Assembly: GCA_039105265.1 (NCBI GenBank)
Contig: JAPFFF010000004.1
Coordinates: 2,232,001-2,296,000, forward strand
Source: Tritrichomonas musculus
Taxonomy: Eukaryota; Parabasalia; Tritrichomonadida; Tritrichomonadidae
Length of the DNA stretch: 64,000 bases
Direction of reading: 5' to 3'
Positions 8,627 to 19,054 of this stretch are shown piece by piece (positions within the stretch are counted from its first letter, which is position 1; every line of letters starts with the position of its first letter). Made by a program: the position numbers and the translations under genes. The notes below the pieces were generated by a model. It saw nothing but the letters and a program-made list of their open reading frames with translations. It was not told the origin of the DNA and did not search any database.

Positions 8627-10012
8627 ATGTTTGAGAAAACATTACCATTTAGTCCATTCGACCTCTATATAAAAGGAGATATGTTAATATATTATATGCT
8701 TAATCAACATTGCTTGGTATCTACCCAACCAGTTGTTAAATGTGATATTATAGATGCTGATAATGCTTTAAAGTTGCAGAAGACAGATATGTTATATTTA
8801 TACAAACCAACATCTATTAGTAATGAGACCATTAATGACAAAGAATATTATAAAATGGTGTATGAGATTCCTAATGATTATTATCTGATCGAATGCTTTA
8901 AATTTAAGTTCAAGGAGTTTTGTTTTGGAAATACATGGGAATTAGAATGGCAAATAGATAATATCAATACTGACAGGAATAAAGGTCATTGGGAAGGAAA
9001 TAATTTAAGAGGTAGGTTGGCAGGTAATATTGTTAACAAGCTTAATAAAATGAATATCAACTATTATCATAATGACAACAGGACACATCTAAGTTATGTA
9101 ATGATGAAGAATGATGAGATACGTAATGAAATTATAGATAGAGGAGAACATGGTATTTTATATAGTTTCTATGAACTTGCAAATAAAGAAGGAAAGATGG
9201 CAACTAAAATACTCTTGAATAATAATGAGGTTATTGATGGAGAAACTAATCATATTCAATGTATTGTGTTTCAAATGGGTGGACATAATAAAAAAACATA
9301 TGAAGGATATGACTTGGTTAGTGTTGAGTGTAGATTGTTGGATTATGAAGAAAATGTTGTTAAATTTAATGAATTAATTCCAAAGATATCTCGTATTTAT
9401 TTGCCGAAGTCATCTACACCTACTCGATTAACATTTAAAATCAAACCAGAAATCCTCCATGTATATGGTCAAGCTAATGCTAATGTAGACCTCATTGGAG
9501 ATAAAGATACCATTGAACGTATCGCATGTTATTGGAAAGATAGTCATATTAACACCGATTCCAGACATATTGAACTATATCTTAGGAAAAGTATGACAGA
9601 CCCAATTGAAGAAATAAATTGGAATCTACAAATAAATCCATTCGAATATATCATTAATCAACAATATTATGAAATATATCCTAATCCAAATGCAGCGACA
9701 ACCCTCTACACTGATTACAATATATGCTCATCAAAAATCATTATAGCTGATAATATAACAACCATGAGGAGTGATTTAAATGTAGTTGTTAATAACTTTG
9801 ATGTTCTATCTTATGATGTAGGTATATTAAGACTTGATGTGAATAAGTTACAAATAGAAATGCTAGAACAACAATATATAACTCAGCACCTTCAAGCAGA
9901 TATGAAATCAGTAAAAATAATGAGTGGAATAACATTAGCATTTACTATAGGATCATTCTTATGGGATGTTGCAGGAACTCTTCTCAGTGATAAAGGAGTT
10001 AATTTAGGTTGA
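8627..10012 (+). CDS. Cassette gene 3: fibre-like protein, related to the rear part of cassette gene 5
   Basis: About 460 residues. Blocks shared with the protein at 10743-12605 include KTDMLYLYKPTSIS, FKEFCFGNTWEL, EYIINQQYYEIYPNPN and TTMRSDLNVVVNNFDVLSYDV. The C-terminal 90 residues form a helical, coiled-coil-like stalk that ends in a hydrophobic segment (MSGITLAFTIGSFLWDVAG). This layout suggests a surface or fibre protein, but there is no named family I can assign. Fossil cassette; likely not an independent functional gene. Confidence 0.45.
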   Translation: MFEKTLPFSPFDLYIKGDMLIYYMLNQHCLVSTQPVVKCDIIDADNALKLQKTDMLYLYKPTSISNETINDKEYYKMVYEIPNDYYLIECFKFKFKEFCFGNTWELEWQIDNINTDRNKGHWEGNNLRGRLAGNIVNKLNKMNINYYHNDNRTHLSYVMMKNDEIRNEIIDRGEHGILYSFYELANKEGKMATKILLNNNEVIDGETNHIQCIVFQMGGHNKKTYEGYDLVSVECRLLDYEENVVKFNELIPKISRIYLPKSSTPTRLTFKIKPEILHVYGQANANVDLIGDKDTIERIACYWKDSHINTDSRHIELYLRKSMTDPIEEINWNLQINPFEYIINQQYYEIYPNPNAATTLYTDYNICSSKIIIADNITTMRSDLNVVVNNFDVLSYDVGILRLDVNKLQIEMLEQQYITQHLQADMKSVKIMSGITLAFTIGSFLWDVAGTLLSDKGVNLG

Positions 10013-10207
10013 AGGGCAATACATGGTAATGACGATGTTTCCCATTATACATCTTTAAAAGATTTATGTAGAGATTATGGAAGTACTGCACCTCAAAATG
10101 TTAGACTCGAAACTGCTGGAACAATTCAAAGGGTTGTAGGAAGTGTAGAAGATTCAGCAACAAGATTAAATGGATATTGGTCTCAGTTTCGAGAACTACT
10201 GAGGGAT

Positions 10208-10723
10208 TTGGATCGTTGGGATGGAAATAATGCAATAGTTGATATTGCGTTTGAACAAATTGGAGATTTATCAAATACAATATATGAAGAATTTCCCAAT
10301 GCTATTATGCCAGAATGGCTAAGAAAGTTGTTAAAAGAAAGAGGTATGAGAAGGTCAGTAGTTACACAAAGTGATACCCCTGAACCAGATTTAATCCCAA
10401 AGGTAATAGAATGGTGTGAAACTGATTACCAAAGACTTGATGACCCAGAGAAATTTGAAGATAATTGGATAAAACCTGAAAAGGCAGTATTATCTTTATC
10501 TGTTACTGTGGATGTATGTAATAGAATGAGAGAATCAATGAAATTACCAATTGGTATCTTAGCTCATGAATTATCATCAGTAAAAGAGAAAGCAAATAAG
10601 AAGCACCCATTGGATGATATTAATATGGATGAATATATTAAGAAGAGTGAGGTTGAAGAATTATTAAAGGCTTATGATAATAGGATAAAAGCACTTGAAG
10701 CCAAATGCGCTAGCATCGAATGA
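10208..10723 (+). CDS. Cassette gene 4: hypothetical protein with C-terminal coil
   Basis: About 170 residues, no recognised family. The frame is open well upstream of the recorded start with no ATG, so the true N-terminus is unclear. A central region (EEFPNAIMPEWLRKLLKERGM) and a C-terminal coiled coil (KSEVEELLKAYDNRIKALE) are visible. It ends about 20 bases before the ATG of gene 5. Part of the fossil cassette. Confidence 0.4.
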   Translation: MDRWDGNNAIVDIAFEQIGDLSNTIYEEFPNAIMPEWLRKLLKERGMRRSVVTQSDTPEPDLIPKVIEWCETDYQRLDDPEKFEDNWIKPEKAVLSLSVTVDVCNRMRESMKLPIGILAHELSSVKEKANKKHPLDDINMDEYIKKSEVEELLKAYDNRIKALEAKCASIE

Positions 10724-10742
10724 GAAGTTTTATTTAACTAAA

Positions 10743-12605
10743 ATGAGTGATACTACTACAAGATTTAAAGGAGATATACAGTTTAAGATAGGGGAAGCTA
10801 CTCGAAAAGGTAGCCAGTTATTAACCTTGGGTGACTTAGATAACTATGTACAGACAGGTCATTTATTTAATGAGGTCGAAGGTTTACCAGAAGTTGATAT
10901 TAAAAATAAAAATATACCGTATGTATTATTTGAGTCTTCAACAACAACTTACAATATCCTTAAGTTTGTTAATTTGCCTGAAGACTTTATGAATAAGCTC
11001 AACGAAATAAAAACCCAGACTAATATATTTAAAGTTGTCTTGAGGAAGAATATAGTATATGATACAAGTGGTAATTTAGTCAAGGAGTTCTTCATATATG
11101 TTAAGGATGGTCAAGTATATTCTCCTTTGATAACTAAAAGTAGTAATGGATGCAGTATAAATAATAGTACCATTATGGGATATATGAATATAGCTTTTGA
11201 TAGTAAACTAGACTTCAACCCATATACCTTGTGGCTGAATGGGGAGTTGAGCATAATGAATGAATATATAACTGATTCTTTACAGACAGAGAAGGCAATA
11301 AAGTGTTCTATAATAAAAGCTGATAATGCATTAAGTTTACGTAAGAGTGATGTACTATACTTATATAAGCCTACATCAACTAGTCAGGTTGTGATAGATA
11401 ACAAGAAGTATTGGTTACTTCAATGGAACATAGATACTGGATATACTATACCTAATGACTTAGAGTTTAGGTTTAATGAGTATTGTTTTGGTAATAAGTG
11501 GTTTTTACCATGGGATGGCACAAAATGGGTAGGTGATAACATACAAGGTCATATCAATGGTAGATTAGTTAATGGATTAAATAAGGAGAATGAGTATGGT
11601 GAAGATGGTACCTACATACAAGTCAAGAGGAGTGAGAGGAACATGAAACTGATTAATAAGCCTAATGACTACTCTCCTGATAACCTACTACATTACATGA
11701 TTCATGGAGGTAAGTGTAAAATAGACTGTTTTGTAAAATTAAAGACAGGGGAGATAGAACCTTTTTCTAAGTATGGTCTAGGCTTTCAAACAAGTCAAGG
11801 AGGTACAAAAGATGGATATGATATAGAAGCAATAAGGTGCTATAAGATGAATAATGCTACTAAAAAATTAGAAACTAGTGCTATTGATGAACTCTACCTA
11901 GATATAACTCTTGAAGGTTCTAAAAATGCAAATAGGTTCTCAGTTCGACCTACAGGAAAAGAAGGCAATGGAGGAGACAAGGTATGGTTGTTCTTACATG
12001 GTGTACTTGATTCATGTGAACAGCTTGAATATACTTATGAAGCTTCGACTACTAATGACTCAAGAGATATTAAAATATATTTAGCTGATGAATATGTTGA
12101 CCCAATAGATGAGGTTCATTGGGATTCAACTACTAGCCAATTCGAGTATATCATTAAGCAGCTATTTTATGAAGTATCCCCAAATCCTAATGGGGCAACA
12201 ACCTTATATACTGATTGTAATATTACCTCCTCTAAGATAATAACAGCTGATAATATTGCTACTATGAGGAGTGATTTAAATTTAGTTACCAACAATGTAG
12301 ATGTTATTAGCTATGATGTTAACGAAATGAACACTGTTATGGAAAGCTTAAAAGGTAGAGTCTCAAGGACTGAACAAGTTACTCAACATCTGGAGGATGA
12401 TGTAGATAATTTGCGTATAGTCTCATGGACAGCATTAGCTTTTGGAGTTGCAGGTACTGCTGGATCAATAGGTTCTATTGGTATGCAGTTATTTCCAGAT
12501 GGTATAAGCTTTCCTACCATAAAAGGTGGAGGATTCCTTAAAAGGTTATTCTTGCATAAGTCAACCAAAGGTATGAGTGATTTGGTTAGAAATTATTATT
12601 GCTAA
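10743..12605 (+). CDS. Cassette gene 5: 620-residue fibre-like protein with hydrophobic C-terminal stalk
   Basis: The longest cassette protein and apparently whole. It starts at ATG 10743 (MSDTTTRFKGDIQFKIGEAT), which resembles the shaft start of phage or virus fibre proteins (GDIQFKIG, GSQLLTLGDLDNYV). A beta-rich middle (about 80-520) carries the blocks shared with genes 2 and 3. The end has a helical stalk (about 520-580), a Gly/Ala-rich hydrophobic stretch (ALAFGVAGTAGSIGSIGMQL) and a short basic tail. That combination suggests an oligomeric, membrane-touching or virion-surface protein. No catalytic motif is seen. The codon use differs from the host neighbours. Confidence 0.5.
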   Translation: MSDTTTRFKGDIQFKIGEATRKGSQLLTLGDLDNYVQTGHLFNEVEGLPEVDIKNKNIPYVLFESSTTTYNILKFVNLPEDFMNKLNEIKTQTNIFKVVLRKNIVYDTSGNLVKEFFIYVKDGQVYSPLITKSSNGCSINNSTIMGYMNIAFDSKLDFNPYTLWLNGELSIMNEYITDSLQTEKAIKCSIIKADNALSLRKSDVLYLYKPTSTSQVVIDNKKYWLLQWNIDTGYTIPNDLEFRFNEYCFGNKWFLPWDGTKWVGDNIQGHINGRLVNGLNKENEYGEDGTYIQVKRSERNMKLINKPNDYSPDNLLHYMIHGGKCKIDCFVKLKTGEIEPFSKYGLGFQTSQGGTKDGYDIEAIRCYKMNNATKKLETSAIDELYLDITLEGSKNANRFSVRPTGKEGNGGDKVWLFLHGVLDSCEQLEYTYEASTTNDSRDIKIYLADEYVDPIDEVHWDSTTSQFEYIIKQLFYEVSPNPNGATTLYTDCNITSSKIITADNIATMRSDLNLVTNNVDVISYDVNEMNTVMESLKGRVSRTEQVTQHLEDDVDNLRIVSWTALAFGVAGTAGSIGSIGMQLFPDGISFPTIKGGGFLKRLFLHKSTKGMSDLVRNYYC

Positions 12606-12663
12606 AAATATTTATTATTTAATTGAATATATTATAATATGTATATAATTTAAATATTATTGC

Positions 12664-13088
12664 TAAAGTAGAATCAAAAACGATAAGACAGGTTTTGAAT
12701 TAATCTAATTCAAATTTCAATTCAATGTGTCTTATCGTTTATGTAACTTTTTAAATGGTATATTTATAAAAAAAAATTCATTTTATTAAGTAGATGTAAA
12801 TTATGAACAAACTTTAATGCTAAATGATATTCGTGGTTTGAATAGCATAAATCTGCTATTTATGATCTTCAAATATTCTGATTGCGTTAAAATCGCTTTT
12901 GTTTGCTGAAATCTTTCTCAAAGACCCAAAAAAATATAACAAATAGCGATTCAATTTTCGGATTCAATTTTGAATTATGGTCGAAAATTGACCTTTTTAG
13001 CGGATAATTAAAATTTATATTCAATTTTTTCACCATGACGATAAAAATGCATTGAAATAAGTGTATTATCGTTTTTGATTCTACTTTA
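12664..13088. mobile_element. 425-bp MITE with ~23-bp terminal inverted repeats and TA duplication
   Basis: The left end AAGTAGAATCAAAAACGATAA (from 12666) returns as its exact reverse complement just before 13087. Both ends abut a TA dinucleotide (12664-12665 and 13087-13088), the target duplication of Tc1/mariner elements. A nested hairpin lies near the left end: CGATAAGACA at 12681-12690 and its inverse at 12728-12737. No open frame is present, so it is non-autonomous. The perfect ends suggest a fairly recent insertion. It lies 60 bp after the fibre cassette. Confidence 0.8.
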
Positions 13089-13497
13089 TATAGCCTTAAA
13101 AATTAAAAACAATTAAAATCTTCTATTTTTAAAAGAAAATAATGTTACAAAGAAACAATAAATCATTTTTTTGATTAGAATAGAATATAATATTTGTGTT
13201 ATAAATCAAACGCTAGGTTCATTTTGGTAAAACAAAAGCATAAAGTTTTCTCTTTTTGAATGATAAGGTTATATAAAATCAAACTTTTTCAAATAAGTTT
13301 CTGGAGACATGCTATTAGTTTGAGAGGAATATAAATAAATATTATACAATTTTTTTCTGAGAATTTGAATAGATTAAACGGTTTTAATCGTTTTTATATA
13401 TATATATAAAAAGAGCTAAATTTTTAAGCTTTCAAAGGCAGATTTATCATTTCAAAAACATGTACGCAAGCAAAAACACAAAATCAATCTTTTAACA
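13089..13497. other. AT-rich spacer
   Basis: Nothing recognisable apart from a short TA dinucleotide run near 13398-13408. Confidence 0.4.
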
Positions 13498-15435
13498 ATG
13501 TTGAATAATAAAAAAAGGCTTTTAATTAAAAACAATGTAAATCAGAATATACAAATTCTAGAGCAAAAGAAGTTTTTAAATAATAAAACTTATAATGTTA
13601 TTAAAGATTTATTAAACAATCTAACTTTAAGTCCAAATGCGAGATCTTACTCTGATGAATCAAAGTTATTTTACCTTTGCATTTTTGAAAAGTCTGCAAA
13701 AGCTATATCACTGGCTCGAGAAAACCTTTCCAATTCCGTGCGAGACATATTTGCGAAAAACTTTTACCAATTTAATAAAAGAAACTGAAGTCGATTTTCA
13801 ATCTCTTGATAATCTTCCTAAAATTATTTCAAATTAAGCATAAAAGAAACTGTTGATGCAGTTCTTTCCATAGACGCTTTTAGCGCCACCTATTTGATGA
13901 AAATGACTGATGCGCAAAAAGAATCTAAAGTTCAAAATGATGAAATCGTTTTTAGTTATAACAACGATAGCCATTCAAATATTTATTATTTCAATAATAA
14001 TGTTGATTGTGTAAACAATTCAAATAAAACCCAAATCGATACAAATAATTCTAAAATAAATAACGGAAAAAACATTTTTCTATTCATTTCAATAAATTTG
14101 AATGTGAAAATGTTTTTATTTTTTTAATTTTACCTATAAGAACTGATACAAAACCACAAATTATTCACTTGAAGCATTCAAAAAGTGGATCTGCCAATTT
14201 TGAAATTGAAAGAATTATTTCAATTTTTTTAGAACATTTAAAAAAAAGTTGTTTTAGAATTCAATATATTTCATGTGATGGTGATCGTTTTTATAACAAA
14301 TTTTTTGAGAACCAATTCAATTTAATTGATAAAACAATAAAAGATAAATCATTTGAATCATTTTGTTTAGAAAATAGTAAAATAATTCCAATTTGGATTA
14401 GCGACCATTTCATTTATTTAAAAATGGTCGAAGTCGTATTTTAAATAATAATATCATTATCAATTCTTATGTTGAATCATGTTTTTTCAATGCAGCTGAA
14501 ATCAATGATGTATAAAACTTAGGAAAAGTTTTAAATGATAGAACCAGTTTAGATAAAATGCGTGATGTATACCCAATCACGCTTTTTACTTTTAATTGTT
14601 CGATAAAATTATTACGAGAAGGCAAATTTGAAGCATTTGTCTATGTTTTTGTTTACGCCTTATGGAATGAAGCGATTCTTAACTAAAATATTGATAATAC
14701 AACTAGAATATATTTACTTCAAAATTTACCAAAAATTTTGGTTTTTTTATACGATGTTTTTAAGAGCAAAAAACTGCCAACAAACATTGGATTCAAAAAG
14801 TCGAAGAATATTCAATTTGTTACAATTTTTACTATTGAAAAACTTCAGAGATGGATAGCTACAGTTTCAATACAAATTTATCAAATTTATCTGAATGATT
14901 TCAGAACTCGAATAAACCGTTTAGGATCACATTGTACTGAACAACAGATAGGTCAAGTTAGATCTTTTTGTTATAATGATCACAGATTAAATAAAATAGT
15001 ACATGCTTGTGCTGTTCTTTGCTTAATTAAAAAAATATCAAAAGAACTCTTTAAAGAAGTTCCCAGAAAAAAAAGATTGAATAGAGGCGGTTGCCAATTG
15101 AATCCAGGAAGAATTAAGATCAATTTTGGCGATTCAGTAGATCAAGTAGCAAATATTATATTAGGAATTCTTGGCTACATAGAAAAGCCATCAAAAGAAA
15201 ATGAATCAAAATTGTATGAACTTTATAACTATTATGCAAAAAATAAGATTGAAAAGAAATTATATAATACAGACCATTAGAACAGTATGAATGTGTTTTA
15301 ATAGATCAACATATTTATCATGGATATTCATTAAGTGTAGCAGCAAACTTTTTGAGACCCGAACGGTCACATCATTGAAAAAGTTAGTTGAGCAAAGAAA
15401 AAGATATCTTCAAATGAATGGATATATAAAATAGT
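13498..15435 (+). pseudogene. Decayed DDE-type transposase gene (P-element/THAP9-like core motifs)
   Basis: Reading frames in the same order as one long protein are cut by many stops and frameshifts. Useful landmarks are IQYISCDGDRFY near 14260-14290, WISDHFIYLK near 14390-14430 with NGRSRIL directly after in another frame, and the block RLGSHCTEQQIGQVRSFCYND near 14920-14985. CDG, then D-x-H-x-x-x-K with nearby arginines, then T-E-x-x-I-G-x-x-R is the order of acidic residues seen in P-element/THAP9-style DDE transposases. The longest surviving piece is 14738-15280, and coding-like sequence goes on to about 15435. I see no inverted repeats that bound it. The transposase call is inference from spacing of motifs; a host-specific repeated gene family is the alternative. 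Confidence 0.5.
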
Positions 15436-16911
15436 TTAAATTAATAATTTTCTCATAATTAAATATTTCCCCCTCTAAACATAATTATTATTTTGTTATT
15501 ATTATTATTATTTTTATTTTTAATATTCAATGGATTAAAATAAATATGTTCTCAAAAAATTGTGAAAAATTTGTATAATTTGTAAATATTTTTTTTGCGA
15601 TATCCTACCTAAGTTTTTTGTTCATCTTTTATATTGATATTACACTTAACATAAATATTATAAATATAAAATATTAACTCTTTATTTTCAAATTGATAGG
15701 TTGTGGTACCTATTAACAAATAATGATTCTCTGTCTTTTTAATGAATGATGAAGACGAGAATGGTAGCATTCAGGTGTGGTGTTTCAGCTTGACAAAAAG
15801 GCACGAAGCCATTAAATTTGGACAAATCTTTGACAAAGTTAAGAAAAAAGTTGGTAACATTCGTTACTGATACAAACCAAACACAATGAAATCTATCAAA
15901 AAAATATGAACGGTTCAATTCATCTAGGCAGAAATATCAGATCAATTTCCGTCAATCTTTATAATTTTTATGAAAAGAATCGTCGTTTAGTCATTACTGA
16001 ACAAGAGTTTCTTGATGCATGCAGAGAATTCATAAACGATGCTACAATTACAGTTGGAAAAACTACTATATAAATTTCTGTTCAAGATTATCGTCATTCT
16101 ATCGTTGTCCTCACTCTAATAATAAAAAAATACTCAATTTGAAGTGAAAAAAAAGAATGATAAAAAAATTGAAAATGCAATTGAAAACAATGATGATAAA
16201 GAGATGAAAACTATGTTAGAATCGGAGCTTGAGCCTTGAAACTAAATAAAAGAAATTACAATGATGATTGGATTAGCTGTGGCATGTTACAACGTAGTAA
16301 CATGAGAAATGAACAGGTGAGAAGGTCCATTGTGTAATTTATATTTGAATTGATATTAAAATTTCTGTATAAAATCATTGGGTCAACATAAGATGTGAAA
16401 ACATTATTTTGAATATTTGAATAGGCTGTATTTAAATAATATACATATCGTTTTGTGTATTTTGATGGCTAAGATCAACGATTTTTTTAAACGTACAATA
16501 GCTTGTAAATTAGTAGAGTATGAACATGTGGAATTTGGAACATTTATGATATCTGACATCAAAAACAAAACAAAAAAAGTGAAGTTAAAAATCATTTAAC
16601 GACCTCTTATAAATTATTATTTATGATTTTTTTGAAATTATATTAAAAAAGTTACTTATGTAACTTTCGATTTCTCTCTTCTTTCTCTTTATCTTCGGGA
16701 TACCCCAAATGGAAACAATCATTCTGCAGAAATAACAAATTATTCAACAACTCCAACTACAATTGCAAAATTTGAATCCAAAAGACAAATTTCGACTTCT
16801 TCTGATAAAAAACTTTTTAAATAAAAAAGAAAGGAAAGACAAAATTTTTATTTTTTACTATTTTTTGATTAAATAAAAATGGGAGAAAAAAAAAAAAAAA
16901 AAAATTGATCA
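15436..16911. other. Non-genic stretch with coding relics
   Basis: Short broken frames occur at about 15740-15870 (GSIQVWCFSLTKRHEAIK) and 15905-16070 (NGSIHLGRNIRSISVNLYNF, then EQEFLDACREFINDATITVGKT). The latter looks like a helical N-terminal DNA-binding region of a transposase, but this is weak. Poly-A and T-rich tracts follow, including a long A-run near 16889-16903. No intact gene. Confidence 0.45.
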
Positions 16912-17347
16912 AAAAGTTCAACAATAGGAAAATCTTGCAACAAAAATATTAAAAACAGTAATAGATTTACATCCAAACAAAAGACCTTTAGTAAACTTAT
17001 TATCAGAAAAATGGAATGAACCTTTGACTTATTACATTAAAGAAATCAAATATTTTAAAAGAATGAGCTCAATTGAAGATACACAGTCAAATGAATCTTT
17101 TCATTCTTTGAAAACTCGTTTGGCATCAAATCATATAAATTGGGGAATATCTTGGAAGCTGAGAATGTGTCTGGCTGTAGTAAAGTGGAATTTAGGTGAA
17201 TGTTCTAGAAAATGGATTGATGGAAAACTGGGAATAAAGTATTCAAATATCTGTTACAATATGCTTTCAAAAATGGAATCAATTTTAATGAAAAGAAGAA
17301 TCAAATCAAATTCATATGAATATCTGCACCATCGAAATCTTCAATGA
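16912..17347 (+). pseudogene. C-terminal fragment of a DDE transposase (Mutator/Kolobok-like)
   Basis: The frame at 17024-17347, open further upstream with interruptions, reads TQSNESFHSLKTRLASNHIN, then ISWKLRMCLAVVKWNLG and GIKYSNICYNMLSKME. A conserved asparagine-glutamate in SNESFHS followed by a basic stretch and a hydrophobic A-V-x-x-x-N-x-G motif resembles the C-terminal catalytic-Glu region of Mutator/Kolobok-type transposases. The N-terminal two thirds are missing. A 5'-truncated fossil copy is the simplest reading; the superfamily is uncertain. Confidence 0.45.
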
Positions 17348-17894
17348 TATAAGAAGAAAACAAATAATCATCCAAAGATAGACATCAATATTTTGAAGAT
17401 CTCAAAATCAATAGAATAATAATAATTCAGCCAAATTTCAATAATGCCTTTTAATCGTTACCAGAAATTGCTAATATTGGCCAGATATGCTATTTATCTT
17501 CAATTGTTCAATTAATATTCAAATCATCATTTTTGGAATTGTTTATGAGAATGAGCATTCTCATACAAATCCCAGCAGATTTTTATCTAATTGAATTACA
17601 ACCAAAATCTTCAATAAGAAACAATTGTCGAATTATTAGCAAATAATCCAATATTTAGTTCAGATCGTCCTGCAGATCCTGTTATATATTTAACTTACGT
17701 TTTAATTGAATAACATATTCATGAGGGAGGGGAAAAAAAGGCCTAAATTTTTCTTCTAAACTTTATCAATGAATTTAATTATGAAATTCTCAAATTCTTC
17801 GAGTTAACAACCATGTCGTTTTGACAATTCTTTTTAGTATTTACATTTTATTGAAACATATGTAAAGGTGTCAGTTAGTTTGGTAGAATACTTG

Positions 17895-18245
17895 GTCTGC
17901 TATTTGAATATGTTATCGATGAGAGGTCTTAATTATCGTGTTGATTGTTAATTGGGCATGAAGCAAATCTTCTAATATTAGATTATTTTTTGATCCATAT
18001 AAATATTTAATATGTGAGAAGAGCCTTTCTACTGGAATTTCGCTACATGACATATTTATAATACGAATAGCCATTTCTGCCAAAAGGCTCATTTTCTCAT
18101 CTTTTCAGTACATTTCCCATAATTGAAACGAATCTGATGTTGGGAAATTTGGTGAATCTATAAAATTATAAATTTGTTGTTGTAATAAGGCTTCATCAAA
18201 ATCAAATTTAATTTTATTATCATCAAATATATTTGATGTATTGAT
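17895..18245 (-). pseudogene. hAT transposase C-terminal relic
   Basis: The minus strand encodes LLAEMAIRIINMSCSEIPVE, then RLFSHIKYLYGSKNNLILED and LLHAQLTI. This is the hAT dimerisation (hATC) domain pattern, in which a small residue-S-x-x-x-x-E-R-x-F-S motif precedes a helical segment ending in a leucine-rich stretch. Upstream coding remains (KFDFDEALLQQQIYNFIDSP) are separated by a stop. The rest of the transposase is gone. Such a source could once have mobilised elements with 8-bp duplications like the one at 571-1408; this link is inference. Confidence 0.65.
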
Positions 18246-18307
18246 TTTAGAAAATTTTGTTTTTCTAAAATGTTAGCTATTTTTACAAAGTGATTTCTCG
18301 ACCATGA

Positions 18308-18715
18308 TTTAAACTACACAGCCTCAAATTAACAATCCTGCTATACAGCTTAGCTTACCTGTTGTTCCTGGTGTTAATCAACAAGGAAAACGCAAAGTAA
18401 AAAATTTGACTCTTGTGCTTAATGGTTCTTTACCATTAGCTATTTTAGGGCTCTTGCTTATGTTATAGAAAACACAGTCCCTGGAAAATTGTTATTACTT
18501 GAAATTGTATCTATTTACGAATCCTCTCAGATTGTAATTTTGAGCCTTATAACTTATACCTTATAACTATTGCCCTCAAAATACTTATAGATCTAGATTA
18601 GCATGTAACTTTAAAAGTGGTGATTCTATATTTTTGATAGCAAAGCAACAAGACACGATCAACAAGCTGTTGAAGGTACATTCACTTTCGTTTGTAATTA
18701 TGTGATGTCTTATTA
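18308..18715 (+). pseudogene. Unidentified coding relic (fossil)
   Basis: A short frame reads LSLPVVPGVNQQGKRKVKNL followed by TLVLNGSLPLAILG, and later pieces read YCPQNTYRSRLACNFKSGDS. The composition (beta-prone, Asn/Ser-rich) resembles a structural protein more than an enzyme. It is broken several times and I do not recognise the family. It may belong to the same mobile-DNA island. Confidence 0.35.
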
Positions 18716-19054
18716 AAAAAGTCATATTAATCATTTCATTTATTTTTATACTTGATCCCAACCTAATTGCCTTTTCTGGCTTGTTTCTGATATTTCATTA
18801 ATTAAATATATGAGACCAAATTACGATTATATATTTAGCAAAAAGTTCAATTGAAATTTCTAATAATATGAAATCGATCTTGAGAATCAGAAAGTAACAA
18901 GCCTACTATTATCGAAGAAACCCTTGTTTACTACTTCTAATTCCATTTTTTTTTTTTGTGTTTTGTTTTATCCACTTTTTCAACGATTAATTGTCCGCTT
19001 ATCTTATAATTATCATTGTATTATTGAAAGGTTTACATTGATGTTAATTCTAAA
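18716..19054. other. Upstream spacer of the actin-related gene
   Basis: AT-rich with no feature seen except a T-run near 18945-18956. Confidence 0.4.

Larger units (their letters stand above)
7086..12605 (+). mobile_element. Virus-like/Polinton-like gene cassette with fibre-like proteins (fossil, broken)
   Basis: Five plus-strand reading frames are packed head to tail with gaps of about 3-36 bases, unlike the hundreds of bases between host genes around them. Codon choice differs from the host genes: ATA, GTA, AGA and AGG are frequent here while neighbours favour ATT, GTT and CGA/CGT. The two large proteins are relatives of each other and have a fibre-like layout with a coiled C-terminus and a hydrophobic end. 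The left edge (7086-7116) is a copy of a stretch inside the third gene (9767-9797), so the cassette was cut from a larger array. I see no integrase, DNA polymerase B, packaging ATPase or protease, so the Polinton/Maverick label rests on gene style and on how common such elements are in trichomonads. It looks broken, with about two or three breaks, and moderately young because long frames survive. Confidence 0.5.

Noticed and set aside
7086-12605. Cassette as a host adhesin cluster
   Set aside because: Spacing of a few bases, shared paralogous fibre-like layout and codon use unlike neighbours favour a virus-like element, though this is not proven.
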